Source of the DNA: Cryptomeria japonica
Taxonomy: Eukaryota; Streptophyta; Pinopsida; Cupressales; Cupressaceae
NCBI RefSeq assembly: GCF_030272615.1
Contig: NC_081405.1
Coordinates: 19,426,547-19,490,546, forward strand
DNA length: 64,000 nucleotides
Direction of reading: 5' to 3'
Shown: piece by piece, positions 52,016 through 61,850 of the stretch
How positions within the stretch are numbered: the stretch's first letter is position 1
Layout: each line of letters starts with the position of its first letter
Notes under the pieces: generated by a model
What the model was told of the DNA's origin: nothing
The model's database searches: none
The model's input: only the letters and a program-made list of their open reading frames with translations
Translations under genes and position numbers: made by a program

Positions 52016-52881
52016 CTACATTTCCTCTCCCATTTTGGAAGATGGGAAAAAGGCGGAAATGATATTCAAACATTCAAGCATTCAAGAATTCCAGCATTCA
52101 AGCATTCCTTCAAGCAATTGATCATTCTAAGTCTCCATTCAAGGCTAAGTGTTGCATTCAAGACAAGGATTCAACCATTGAAGAGGAGGTCACATACAAC
52201 ATACAACATACTACATACATTACACCTTCGCATGTAAGAATACAAACATTCTTACAACAAGGTATCAGTACTTGTTTACATTACAAACATTTACATTTAC
52301 AGCATTCTCATTTCTTGGTTAATTCCAAAACCGGGGTTTGACCTAAAGGCAAACCCCTCATCCCTAACCTCCCAATCATCCTCTCTTTTCTGTGTGTAAG
52401 TTGCAGGTATGCGGCTGTAATTGAAGATCTAGAATCCTTGTGTAGAGACGAACAGATCCCCCTTCGTTTCGCGGATTTTTCGGAGGACCGTGTGCACGCC
52501 GGGCGCCATCGTCCTGTCAACTTTCGCTCAAATTTGCAGAACAGCACCGTCTCAACATTTTACTGCTAATTCCAGGTCCGCAGCTTCATCTCATATCCCT
52601 ATCTCTGTTTATAAGCGAATCTTTCCTACTTTACATGCATTCCTAGTTCAATCTTGCTATCTACATTTGTTTACAAAAGAGGGTATCCTTGATATCTTAA
52701 CCCTTGAAACTCATTTAGAATCCAATCTTACATCGCGTGGGATTGGATCTTGTGGGTTTCAACCCCTCTTTTGAATGTAAAGTCTCTTCTAAGTGAAAAC
52801 CATCAACCCTAGTGACCTCCCTTCTCATTCCTCGGAGTTGGGGAGGGGAGAACGACTAAGGTTCAATTTTTCCGCTTTACA

Positions 52882-52886
52882 CTTAA
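52882..52886. repeat. Gypsy-4 target-site duplication, right copy
   Basis: CTTAA, after which the Copia-G LTR continues (GAAGTATGATTTGATGAG). Confidence 0.95.
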
Positions 52887-53498
52887 GAAGTATGATTTGA
52901 TGAGTATAAAGATGTCGGTAAAAGACATAGAAAGAATATGATGAATAAGGGGAGAAATAAGTTATTCAATGCACAACTATTACCGAGTTAGACAATGATG
53001 AGATCATGATGTTTAGATTGTTTTGATATCATACATAGGTTATTGATTGTAAGGTTAATACTATACTATGTTACCGAGCAAAGAACCTAGTCGGTAAACC
53101 CTAAGGTTATCGCTATCGGTTAATGAAGGAGAAATGTCTACCGAGCGAAGTTTAGTATTTATCGAGTTGCAACCGAGTAATAATAGAATGCATTAAATGA
53201 TTACATGCATTATTTAATGAAGGAAGCTGATGAGCTGGCTATGATTAAATGATTAGTATGCCATGAATGAAGTTTGTTAAAGAATCTATGGCAAAGGCAA
53301 ATCGGCAGGAAGATCTACAGCTCAGATTGAACCGTAATACCCTAGCACAAGTTCCAAGAAATGTATGCAAGTTCCAAGGTGGGGTAACACATTTTCAGAT
53401 CGACGAATACATTGAACCTAGACAAAGTTTGAAGACTTGATGGGTATGATTGATCATGGGAAATGTGATCAAGGAGATTAAGTGGTTGGCAAATTGTT

Positions 53499-53506
53499 TA
53501 TAAATA
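53499..53506 (+). promoter_or_regulatory. Copia-G LTR TATA box candidate
   Basis: TATAAATA followed by AGGAACTG; the same string is present in the 3' LTR near 59645. Confidence 0.45.
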
Positions 53507-54190
53507 AGGAACTGTTGTTAAACAATGCATGTGGGCAAGTGTATGCAAAGGGATGCTACATAGTGATTACTGAGCACTGAAGCTTAAAGACCTGTCTTGT
53601 ATAACAAAGTATAAAGCCCAGCAGATGGACAAGATGAGTCCTATATTGTATTGAGCAAATAAGAATCTGCTTTAGCATTTTAGATGTGAAGTTGCAGATA
53701 GATTTTTATTACTATTATTTTGTGAAGTGACATAAAATCTCTTAACCAAGTGGACTTAACAGTCTTATTTGTAAAACCCTCTTGCAAGGTGACATTCAGA
53801 TTGAGTGTTTGAAATCCTTTAACAAGGTCACTTCTAACAAGGTGAAGATCCTAACAGATTTGAGGGAAATCCCTTAAACGGGTCACATCTAGCAATGTGT
53901 TTGTAATCTTTAACAGGATTTGCTTTTAACCGAGCATACTTTAGAAGATTATATTTCTTAGTGGGTCCAAAATCCCACAGTGGTTTTTCCCTATTTGGGT
54001 TTCCACGTTAAATCTGGTGTTATGAGTGCTATGATGTTTATATGCTTTTGAGTTTGCATGTTTAGCAGTTTTGGATATATTACTGAAATATATGTTACCG
54101 ACGTTGAATCTGATATTTTTATGGAAGATTAAGTTTGTATGATTCACCCCCCCCCTCTCATCTTATTTGCTTGGCATCTGCACTTGCATT

Positions 54191-54203
54191 AAGTATCAGA
54201 ACC
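54191..54203 (+). other. Copia-G primer-binding site (degenerate initiator-Met)
   Basis: AAGTATCAGAACC, three changes from TGGTATCAGAGCC, two bases after the LTR end. Decay or an unusual primer match could explain it. Confidence 0.5.
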
Positions 54204-54272
54204 ATCAATTGGTCTCAGATCTTTGGACTCCAGAAGAAAAAGTTTAAAGGTACTTGAGGCAAAGATCCAAAG

Positions 54273-55625
54273 ATGTATAAGAGGGATGCACCGAAGTTGA
54301 ACAAGTCAAGTTTCTCTACATGGCAGAAAAGGATGAAGCTGCACCTATCAAGAGTTGGAGAATATGTTGTATATTATCTAGAGAATGATTTCATCACACC
54401 GAGCACCTATCCATTGACAATGGAAGAAATAAAGGCAAAGCAAGAACATATCCAAGCAATGATTGAAATAACATCTACATTGACTAATTCAGAGTTTAAT
54501 GATCTAGAAGGCTATAATAATGCAAAGGCTATGTGGGACAAGCTCATATCAGTGTATGGAGGAGATGAACATGTTCAAAGAGAAAAAGTGGATAGTCTAA
54601 GAGGGCAACTTGAATCTATGAGGATGAATGAAGGTGAGAATATAACCCAGTACAATACAAGACTAAAGGAGATTGTCAATCAAATCAAAGGAGCAAGTGG
54701 AACCATTGAAGAAAAGGACATAACAAGTAATTTGTTAAGAACCCTTCTACTAGCTTATGCAATCCGAGTCTCTGTAATCAATGAATTGAGGTCTGTACCA
54801 AATATGCCAGTCTCTTTAGATGCTACTATTGGTAAGCTACATGCATTTGAGTTAAGTAACTTTGATAATAGTGGGTCATCGGTAAATAAAATTGAATCTG
54901 CAGTTAGTTCTTTTCATCTTGATGAATCTAATGATTACAATGAAAGAAAGTATAAGTACTCTGAAGAAGATCATAGTGGAGCAAGTGGAAGATTTTGCAA
55001 GAACATAGAGGAAGTACACAAATTGTATGAGAAAATCAGAAAGCAAGAAGAGTTTGAAGCACTATTAGCCATAAGGTTACCGAGAGGCAAAGGTAAGTAT
55101 AAAGAAAAACTACCTTTGAAATGTTTCAATTGTGATAAGATAGGACATATGGCTTCTAACTATCCTGACAAAGATTCTACTGAAAAGAGAGATTACCGAG
55201 ATGACAGACAGAAAGATAATCATTACAAAGGACACCAAGACTTCAGAAGAAGAGATAGAAAGACATGCTTAATAGCTGATGAGGAATCCAATGATGATAA
55301 ATCAGATGAAACTGATACAGAGGAAGTAGTTTATGTGGCTATCAAAGATGGATCAGATGAAGAAAGGTATGAAGAAAAAGCCCTAATATCTCACATAAAT
55401 ACTAATGACTCTTGGATCATAGATAGTGGATGCTCACATCACATGACAGGTGATAAACACAAGTTTGTTATGTTAGAAGACTATGATGGAGGCTATGTAA
55501 GATTTGGTAATGATGCACCATGTCTGGTAAAAGGTAAAGGATCCATAACACTTCTTGACAATGCAAAGTGCAATGATGTTTATTGGGTTGAAGGTTTGAA
55601 ATACAAATTGTTGAGTGTAGCATAG
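54273..55625 (+). CDS. gag-pol: Copia-G gag and protease
   Basis: An open 450-codon frame from ATG 54273. Gag is at residues 1-210 (MYKRDAPKLNKSSFSTWQKR; MWDKLISVYGGDEHVQREKV). The knuckle CFNCDKIGHMASNYP at about 286-300 has Tyr for the last Cys. After an acidic linker comes the protease with intact site WIIDSGCSHHMTGDKHKF at about 386-403. It ends LKYKLLSVA at a TAG (55623-55625), after which the same frame continues with pre-integrase sequence. Confidence 0.9.
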   Translation: MYKRDAPKLNKSSFSTWQKRMKLHLSRVGEYVVYYLENDFITPSTYPLTMEEIKAKQEHIQAMIEITSTLTNSEFNDLEGYNNAKAMWDKLISVYGGDEHVQREKVDSLRGQLESMRMNEGENITQYNTRLKEIVNQIKGASGTIEEKDITSNLLRTLLLAYAIRVSVINELRSVPNMPVSLDATIGKLHAFELSNFDNSGSSVNKIESAVSSFHLDESNDYNERKYKYSEEDHSGASGRFCKNIEEVHKLYEKIRKQEEFEALLAIRLPRGKGKYKEKLPLKCFNCDKIGHMASNYPDKDSTEKRDYRDDRQKDNHYKGHQDFRRRDRKTCLIADEESNDDKSDETDTEEVVYVAIKDGSDEERYEEKALISHINTNDSWIIDSGCSHHMTGDKHKFVMLEDYDGGYVRFGNDAPCLVKGKGSITLLDNAKCNDVYWVEGLKYKLLSVA

Positions 55626-55919
55626 CTAAACAACACAGGTTACCGAATAGAATTTCAGAAAGGAATTGTCAAAGTTCATGACAAGAATGGAAAGTTAGCT
55701 GCCACCAGGACACAAACAAAAGGTAATACATTTCACCTTGACTCAACTCAGAATAAGTGTCTATATGCAAAGATAGATGATACTTGGTTATGGCATAAAA
55801 GGTTTTGTCATGTAAATTTTGATAATCTGACCAAAATAAGAAAGAAGCACTGAGTAAGAGGTCTACTGAGTCTTGAAAAACCTGAGAATGCTATGTACTG
55901 AGGATGCCAGATCGGTAAA
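55626..55919 (+). pseudogene. pol: Copia-G pre-integrase domain
   Basis: Same frame as gag. NNTGYRIEFQKGIVKVHDKN, then WLWHKRFCHVNFDNLTKIRK with the two His, and [12 protein letters not shown] with the second Cys pair damaged (the first Cys is lost next to a TGA). TGA codons at about 55851 and 55902 interrupt it. Confidence 0.8.
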
Positions 55920-57644
55920 ATGACAAGATCAAGCTTTACAAGTAAGTCTTACACTTCTAAGGGAATTTTAGATCTTGTGCACACCGATCTTTGTGGTCCT
56001 ATGAAAGTTCAAAGTTATTATGGTGATAAATATTTCATATTATTTGTGGATGATTACTCAAGGATAATGTTAGTTATGTTTTTAAAAGAAAAATCAGAAG
56101 CTTTTCAAATGTTTAAATGGTACAAGGCAAGAGTTGAAAATGAAACAGGAAGACAACTAAAATGTCTTAGATCAGATAGAGGAGGAGAGTTCACAACTGA
56201 TGAGTTCAACTTATTTTGTAATGATCATGGTATTAAAAGACAAGTCTCTGCACCAAGAACTCCACAACAAAATGGAATTGCTGAGAGAAGAAATAGATCT
56301 ATTGTGGATTGTGCCAGAACCCTGATGATTGAAAAGAAAGTGCCACAAACATTTTGGAGAGAAGCAATAAGCACAACAGTTTACACCCTAAACCGAGTAC
56401 AACTGAAGAAAGGTACTTTGAAGACACCATATGAAATCTGGTATGACAAGAAACCTAATGTAAGTTATTTTAAAATCTTTGGAAGTAGATGCTATGTACA
56501 CAAAGATGATAGAAATGGAAAGTTTGATCAGAAAAGTGAAGAAGGAACATTTCTTGGTTATTCTTCTAGAAGTAAAGCATTTAAATGTCTGATCAAATCA
56601 TCTAACAAAATAGTAGAAAGTGCAAATGTGAAAATTGATGAATTTGCAAAAAGAAATGATGAAGGAAACTCCAAAGAACCAGAAGATTATGATGAATTTG
56701 TCTATGTTCAACCAGCAAGTCTTACCGACAGAACTGTTGAAGAAAATGAAGAGAATATCCAATTACCGAGTGATGAAGAAGATCATACAGAGCCTATCGA
56801 GCCTATATTAGCCAAGTATGTCAGAAGACATCATGCATCAAGTCAGATTATAGGAGATAAGGATGATCCAGTGATGCCAAGGAACAAACTGAGACAGAAC
56901 ACGTGTCTGATATTTGAATTTGAACCGAGAATAGTGAAAGAGGCATTTAACGGTGAAGATTGGATAAATGCTATGATAGAAGAGATTGATCAAATCAAGA
57001 AGAATGACACATGGACACTAATCCCAAGACTGAAGGACAAAAATGTAATCGGTACAAAGTGGATTTTTAGAAACAAGTTGAATGAAAAAGGAGAGGTCAT
57101 TCGAAATAAAGCTAGACTAGTTTGCAAAGGTTATGCTCAAGAAGAAGGAATTGATTATGGTGAAACTTTTGCACCTGTGGCTAGACTAGAAGGAGTAAGA
57201 ACATTGTTGGCATATGCCGCTTATAAAAATTTTAAGGTATATCAAATGGATGTCAAATCTGCATTTCTGAATGGTATATTAGAAGAAGAAGTTTTTATTG
57301 AACAACCTAAAGGATTTATTGAAAACAAGAATGAATATCAGGTATGTAAATTGAACAAAGTTTTATATGGTTTGAAACAAGCACCTAGAGCATGGTATGA
57401 AAGATTGTACTCTTATTTAATCAAGATTGGTTTTATAAGAACAAGTGAAAACAACAATATGTACATGAAGAATGATGAAAATGGAATATTGATCTCAGCT
57501 ATATTTGTTGATGATATTATTTTTTGTGGAAATGACTCTTTATGCAAGAACTTTGGAAATGAAATGAGCAAAGAATTTGAGATGTCATTAATCGGTGAGA
57601 TAAAGTATTTTATAGGTTTACAGATACTGCAAATGAAAAAATGA
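55920..57644 (+). CDS. pol: Copia-G integrase core and reverse transcriptase
   Basis: An open 574-codon frame. Integrase has Asp ([18 protein letters not shown]), Asp ([14 protein letters not shown]) and Glu ([13 protein letters not shown]), then [21 protein letters not shown] linker with acidic repeats follows at about 255-300. RT is at about 345-570 ([57 protein letters not shown]) with catalytic FVDDIIF intact. It ends at a TGA created by one extra A in an A-run near 57637-57644. Confidence 0.9.
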   Translation: MTRSSFTSKSYTSKGILDLVHTDLCGPMKVQSYYGDKYFILFVDDYSRIMLVMFLKEKSEAFQMFKWYKARVENETGRQLKCLRSDRGGEFTTDEFNLFCNDHGIKRQVSAPRTPQQNGIAERRNRSIVDCARTLMIEKKVPQTFWREAISTTVYTLNRVQLKKGTLKTPYEIWYDKKPNVSYFKIFGSRCYVHKDDRNGKFDQKSEEGTFLGYSSRSKAFKCLIKSSNKIVESANVKIDEFAKRNDEGNSKEPEDYDEFVYVQPASLTDRTVEENEENIQLPSDEEDHTEPIEPILAKYVRRHHASSQIIGDKDDPVMPRNKLRQNTCLIFEFEPRIVKEAFNGEDWINAMIEEIDQIKKNDTWTLIPRLKDKNVIGTKWIFRNKLNEKGEVIRNKARLVCKGYAQEEGIDYGETFAPVARLEGVRTLLAYAAYKNFKVYQMDVKSAFLNGILEEEVFIEQPKGFIENKNEYQVCKLNKVLYGLKQAPRAWYERLYSYLIKIGFIRTSENNNMYMKNDENGILISAIFVDDIIFCGNDSLCKNFGNEMSKEFEMSLIGEIKYFIGLQILQMKK

Positions 57645-58508
57645 GATTTTCATTACTCAATCCAAGTACATAAAGGATATCTTGAAGAAATTTGGAATGG
57701 AGGATTCAAAACCAGTAAGTACTCCTATGACTACCAACTGTAAATTATCAAAGAATGATGAATCTGCATCTGTTGATGAGACACTTTACCGATCCATGAT
57801 TGGAAAGCTACAATATGTTGTTCACAGCAGACCGGAAATAGCACATACAGTAGGTATAGTTGCAAGATTCTCTGTAGATCCTAAGGAAACACACATGACA
57901 ACAATCAAGAGAATTTTCAGATACTTGAAAGGCACTGAGGATTATGGCTTAGTATATCAGAAAGGAAATGACTTTGATTTAAAAGTTTATATTGATGTTG
58001 ATTGGGCAGGCAACATTGATGACAGGAAAAGCACAAGTGGAGGAGCTTTCTTTTTAGGAGAAAGACTAGTGAGTTGGCTTAGCAAGAAACAAGGATGTGT
58101 TTCATAGTCAACAACAGAAGCTAAATACGTTGCTGCAGCATTGAATTGTACCAACATAGAATGGATCAAACAACTATTGGAAGGTATAAATGAGAAAGTT
58201 ACAGAGCCAGTAACTATATTCTGTGATAATACTAGTGCCATTAACATTTCAAAGAATCCTGTTATGCACTCTAAGACAAAGCACATCTCTATCAAATATC
58301 ATTATCTTAGAGAAGAAGCCCAAGAGAAGAAAGTGGTGTTGGAGTATGTTAGCACAAAGGAACAAATAGCAGATATCTTCACCAAGCCACTGCCAAGGGA
58401 CACTTTTGAGTATCTCAGAAGTAAGTTAGGGGTCCTACCCCTATCTTCTACGACTGAGTTTGGTGAAGGCATCAATTTGATGACTCTACAGAATATCTTT
58501 AGGAGTTG
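57645..58508 (+). pseudogene. pol: Copia-G RT thumb and RNase H
   Basis: Open at 57682-58107 and 58141-58508. First FGMEDSKPVSTPMTTNCKLS, then RYLKGTEDYGLVYQKGNDFD, DDRKSTSGGAFFLGERLVSW, a TAG at 58105-58107, then TIFCDNTSAINISKNPVMHS and ADIFTKPLPRDTFEYL. RNase H catalytic Asp/Glu positions are present. It ends at 58506-58508. Confidence 0.9.
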
Positions 58509-58857
58509 ATATTGATTTACACACTTTAGGAGGTTTTCTAAAGGTGTGCAGGAAAAAAATACAGGGAACAGGAATTGAAGACAAAATGCTCTGACCGAGA
58601 CTAAGTTGATACATAACAGCAGGAATTCACTTTATACAGGAAGAAATTATGTTTTAGTTCTTTACTTTTTGGCATTGTTGTTAAAGGGGGAGAAGACTAA
58701 AGAAAAAGAAGACTGAAGAGAAAAGAAGAGAAGACTAATGTATGGGGGAGAATTCTGATGACAGAAGGAGAGCATTTCAGCATTTTAGAATCTCATAGCA
58801 ATCCGAATCAATTAGGTCAAATCAATTGGTTTTTCCATCAATGCCAAAGGGGGAGAT
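58509..58857 (+). other. Copia-G 3' untranslated region and polypurine tract
   Basis: Purine tracts at about 58685 (AAAGGGGGAGAAG), 58743 (GGGGGAGAA) and 58846-58856 (AAAGGGGGAGA, directly before the LTR). The last is preceded by TTTTCCATCAATGCCAA and the first by TTGGCATTGTTGTTAA, both forms of the shared palindrome. Confidence 0.75.
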
Positions 58858-59913
58858 TGTTGGCATTATAACAGACAAGTGGAGATTGTTGGCACTTCAA
58901 TAAGGATATTGAGAAGGTTGTTGACAAATATGGATACAACTAATTAAGGATGATTACTGTCTTAATATTATTATTTTATCACTGATGTCAAGAAATTGAT
59001 TTTCTAATTCAATATGATGTTGCCATATCTTAAGAAGTATGATTTGATGAGTATGAAGATGTCGGTAAAAGACACAAAAAGAATATGATGAATAAGGGGA
59101 GAAATAAGTTATTCAATGGGCAACTATTACCAAGTTAGACAATGATGAGATCATGATGTTTAGATTGTTTTGATATCATACATATGTTATTTATTGTAAG
59201 GTTAATACTATACTATGTTACCGAGCAAAGAACCTAGTCGGTAAACCCTAAGGTTATCGCTATCGGTTAATGAAGGTGAAATGTCTACCGAGTGAAGTTT
59301 AGTATTTACCGAGTTGTAACCGAGTAATAACAGAATGCATTAAATGATTACATGCATTATTTAATGAAGGAAGCTGATGAGATGGCTATGATTAAATGAT
59401 TGGTATGCCGTGAATGAAGTTTGTTAAAGAATCTATGGAAAAGGAAAATCGACAGGAAGATCTACAGCTCAGATTGAACTACAATACCCTAGCACAAGTT
59501 CCAAGAAATGTATGCAAGTTCCAAGGCGGGGTAACACATTTTTAGATCAGCGAATACATTGAACCTAGACAAAGTTTGAAGATCTGATGGCTATGATTGA
59601 TCATGGGAAATGTGATCAAGGAGATTAAGCGGTTGGCAAATTATTTATAAATAAGGAACTGTTGTTAAACAATGCATGCGGGCAAGTGTATGCACAGGGA
59701 TGCTACATAGTGATTACCAAGCACTGAAGCTTGAAGACCTGTTTTGTATAACAAAGTATAAAGCCCAGCAGATGGACAAGATGAGTCCTATATTGTATTG
59801 AGCAAATAAGAATCTGCTTTAGCATTTTAGATGTGAAGTTGCAGATAGATTTTTATTACTGTTATTTTGTGAAGTGACAAAAAATCTCTTAACCAAGTGG
59901 ACTTAACAATCTT
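58858..59913 (+). repeat. Copia-G 3' LTR, truncated
   Basis: TGTTGGCATTATAACAG onward, colinear with the 5' LTR and without the Gypsy-4 insertion, which gives the empty-site sequence. It breaks at about 59913 where LINE ORF1 coding sequence begins; the last 480 bp or so of the LTR are not in the window. Confidence 0.9.
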
Positions 59914-60134
59914 TAACTAACGGAAGCCTAAAGCCTCTCCTCTATAAAACCCCTTCCCAAAGTGTGCATATGCTGGATGAGATTCTTCGGTTACCCGGGT
60001 CGAGAGAAGGAAAATTGAACAAGGAGGAACTCAATGGAGGAATCTCAACTAGAAGCAAGATTAAGAAAAAGGTAGATGTTGGAAGTCAAAATAAAAAGCA
60101 GGGAAGGCCATCCCTAAAACATCAAAGGGAATAG
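59914..60134 (+). pseudogene. LINE ORF1, C-terminal tail
   Basis: The frame reads SLKPLLYKTPSQSVHMLDEI, then LNKEELNGGISTRSKIKKKV and NKKQGRPSLKHQRE before a TAG at 60132-60134. The Lys/Arg-rich GRPS end is typical of plant LINE ORF1 (RNA-binding protein) termini. The N-terminal domains are missing through truncation. Confidence 0.6.
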
Positions 60135-60202
60135 GAAAGCTGGAAGAACCGTGCTGATGGAACACAGTGTTCCATAGAGTCAACCCTATCCCCAGTTAAA
60201 AT

Positions 60203-61850
60203 ATGAAGATTATATCTTGGAATATCAGAGGGCTAAATGCCCCCCATAAGTAGGATGTGTTACGGAATGTCAACAAGGATCATAAACTGGATGTGGTCCT
60301 TGTTCAAGAAACCAAGATGTCTAAAGAAAAAGTTGAAAGGATCATAATATTCAAAGAAAACGGAGTCATAGGAACTAACTCGGAAGGTGCTTCTGGAGGA
60401 ACTGTGATTTTTTGGAACAAAAATACTATAATAGGAAAGGAAATCATCTCCGCCTTTAACAGGAACTCAGTTTTGCTTGAGCATATTAAGGACAACTTTG
60501 TTTGGGTGTTATCTAATGTCTACGCTCCTAATACTAAATCCGGGAGAGCTAAATTCTGGAAAAGCCTTACCGCTGACAGACTCCAGTTTGCTGATCAAAG
60601 CTGGATTATTATGGGAGACTTCAATACCCCTCTCAAAGATGAAGATAAGATGGGAGGAATCCCCCTACATCTTGATGGAAAACAAGACCTTATGGATTTC
60701 ATTAATGACCAAGCTCTCATTGATGTTGATCTCCAAGGCATCAATTACACCTGGACCAATAGAAGAACCGGAGCTGATTTGATTCAAATTAGGCTTGATA
60801 GATCTTTAATTTCTCCTGACTGGCTTTCTAAGTATAGCTGCTCCCTTGGTTCTGTCATCAAAATCGGTTTAGACCATTTCCCCATCTCATTCTCTGCCAA
60901 CTCTTTTTTGGCTAAGAGAAACTTCCCTTTCAGATTTGAAAAAGCTTGGCTTTTGCATCCTTCTCTAGAAGCCTGCATTACTGAATGGTGGAACTCTGAA
61001 GTGGAGGGTAAGGCTCTTTTTAGAATTGCTAAAAAGCTCAACATCATAAAAGCCAAAATTAAAACCTGGAACAAAGAGATTTTTGGGGACATATTCAAGA
61101 ACAAAACTCAAGTCAAAGCTGAATTAAAGTATGTTCAGGATAAAATCCAAGAGGTGGGGTTGACCGAAGATCTTAGGATGGCTGAAAATGATCTATTATC
61201 TAAATACCACTCCATCATCTCCAATGAAGAGACTTTCTGGAGACAAAGATCTAGAGCTTTGTTCCTGAAGGAAGGTGATAAAAACACCCACTTCTTTCAC
61301 TTAACCGCCCTTAAGCACAGGGCAGCCAATAGAATATCCAAACTCACTTGCAATAAAGGTGTCCTAACAGAGGATTGCAACATCAGGAAGGAAGCTCTTG
61401 AGCATTTCAGTACCTTGTTGGGTGAAGTGGACAACCTGGATTACAACAAGCAAAATACCCTGTTACAAGCTATCCCTTCTATCCTGTCGGAAGCTGACAA
61501 TCGCCTCTTATCCTGTATTCCTACTAATCCTGAAATCAGAAAGGTGGTGTTTTCCTTTCAAGGTGATAAATCCCCTGGCCCAGATGGCTTCCCCATGTTT
61601 TTCTTCCAAAAATTCTGGCACATTGTGGAGGCTGACATTTGCAATGGTGTTAAGGAATTCTTTGGCTCCAGAAGACTTCTCAAGGAACTGAACGCCACTT
61701 TCATTGTCCTTATCCCAAAGATCCCCGGAGCTAATTCTCTTAACAAGTTTAGACCCATCAGCTTGTGTAACTTTGTCTACAAGATCCTTTCAAAGGTTTT
61801 GACTTCTAGGTTGCTAGATGTTCTCCCAAGGATTCTAATCTGTCTAATAG
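60203..61850 (+). pseudogene. LINE ORF2: endonuclease and RT N-terminal half
   Basis: ATG at 60203 opens MKIISWNIRGLNAPHK, but a TAG at 60251-60253 follows; from 60257 the frame is open for 548 codons. The apurinic-like endonuclease holds its catalytic residues: the Asn of SWN, Glu of LVQETKM, Asp/Asn of MGDFNTPL, and Asp-His of GLDHFPISF. The middle is a helical spacer (WRQRSRALFLKEGDKNTHFF). The RT begins with SPGPDGFPMFFFQKFW and FIVLIPKIPGANSLNKFRPI. Frameshifts near 61835-61865 end the frame. Confidence 0.9.

Larger units (their letters stand above)
43925..52881 (+). mobile_element. Gypsy-4: non-autonomous gag-only LTR retrotransposon (TR-GAG-like)
   Basis: 8957 bp including a 1212-bp solo LTR plus its 5-bp target duplication inside it; about 7.7 kb without them. 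Both LTRs (1187 and 1195 bp, roughly 3% different by hand, nearly all transitions), a primer site, a leader, one long gag-protease-like frame, purine tract and CTTAA target duplication are present. There is no RT, RNase H or integrase, and only about 0.75 kb of non-coding DNA lies between the end of the frame and the 3' LTR. It could move only with enzymes from another element. Non-autonomous gag-only elements are known in plants as TR-GAG. Confidence 0.85.
51687..52881 (+). repeat. Gypsy-4 3' LTR
   Basis: TGTAGCGTCCTAAAATTG to CCGCTTTACA, 1195 bp, colinear with the 5' LTR except for small indels near 51898, 51910 and the octamer run. It is followed by the CTTAA duplication. Confidence 0.95.
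52882..54188 (+). repeat. Copia-G 5' LTR, second segment
   Basis: It continues the 5' LTR after Gypsy-4 and matches 59030-59913 of the 3' LTR. It holds a TATA box (53499), repeated CCTAACAGG/AACCGAG lines (53750-53940) and the CACCCCCCCCTCTCA block. The end at 54188 (CACTTGCA) is the last CA before the primer-like site and is less certain, since the 3' LTR is truncated. Confidence 0.8.
43749..59913 (+). mobile_element. Copia-G: Ty1/copia element with both LTRs, carrying Gypsy-4
   Basis: 5' LTR (43749-43924 plus 52882-54188, split by Gypsy-4), degenerate primer site, gag-pol 54273-58508, 3' untranslated region with purine tracts, and a 3' LTR from 58858 that is cut by a LINE at about 59913. 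Catalytic residues of protease, integrase and RT are all in place, and only about five lesions interrupt the polyprotein. The element sits in the Copia-F leader. The two LTR heads differ at about 8 of 172 positions by hand. Confidence 0.9.
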
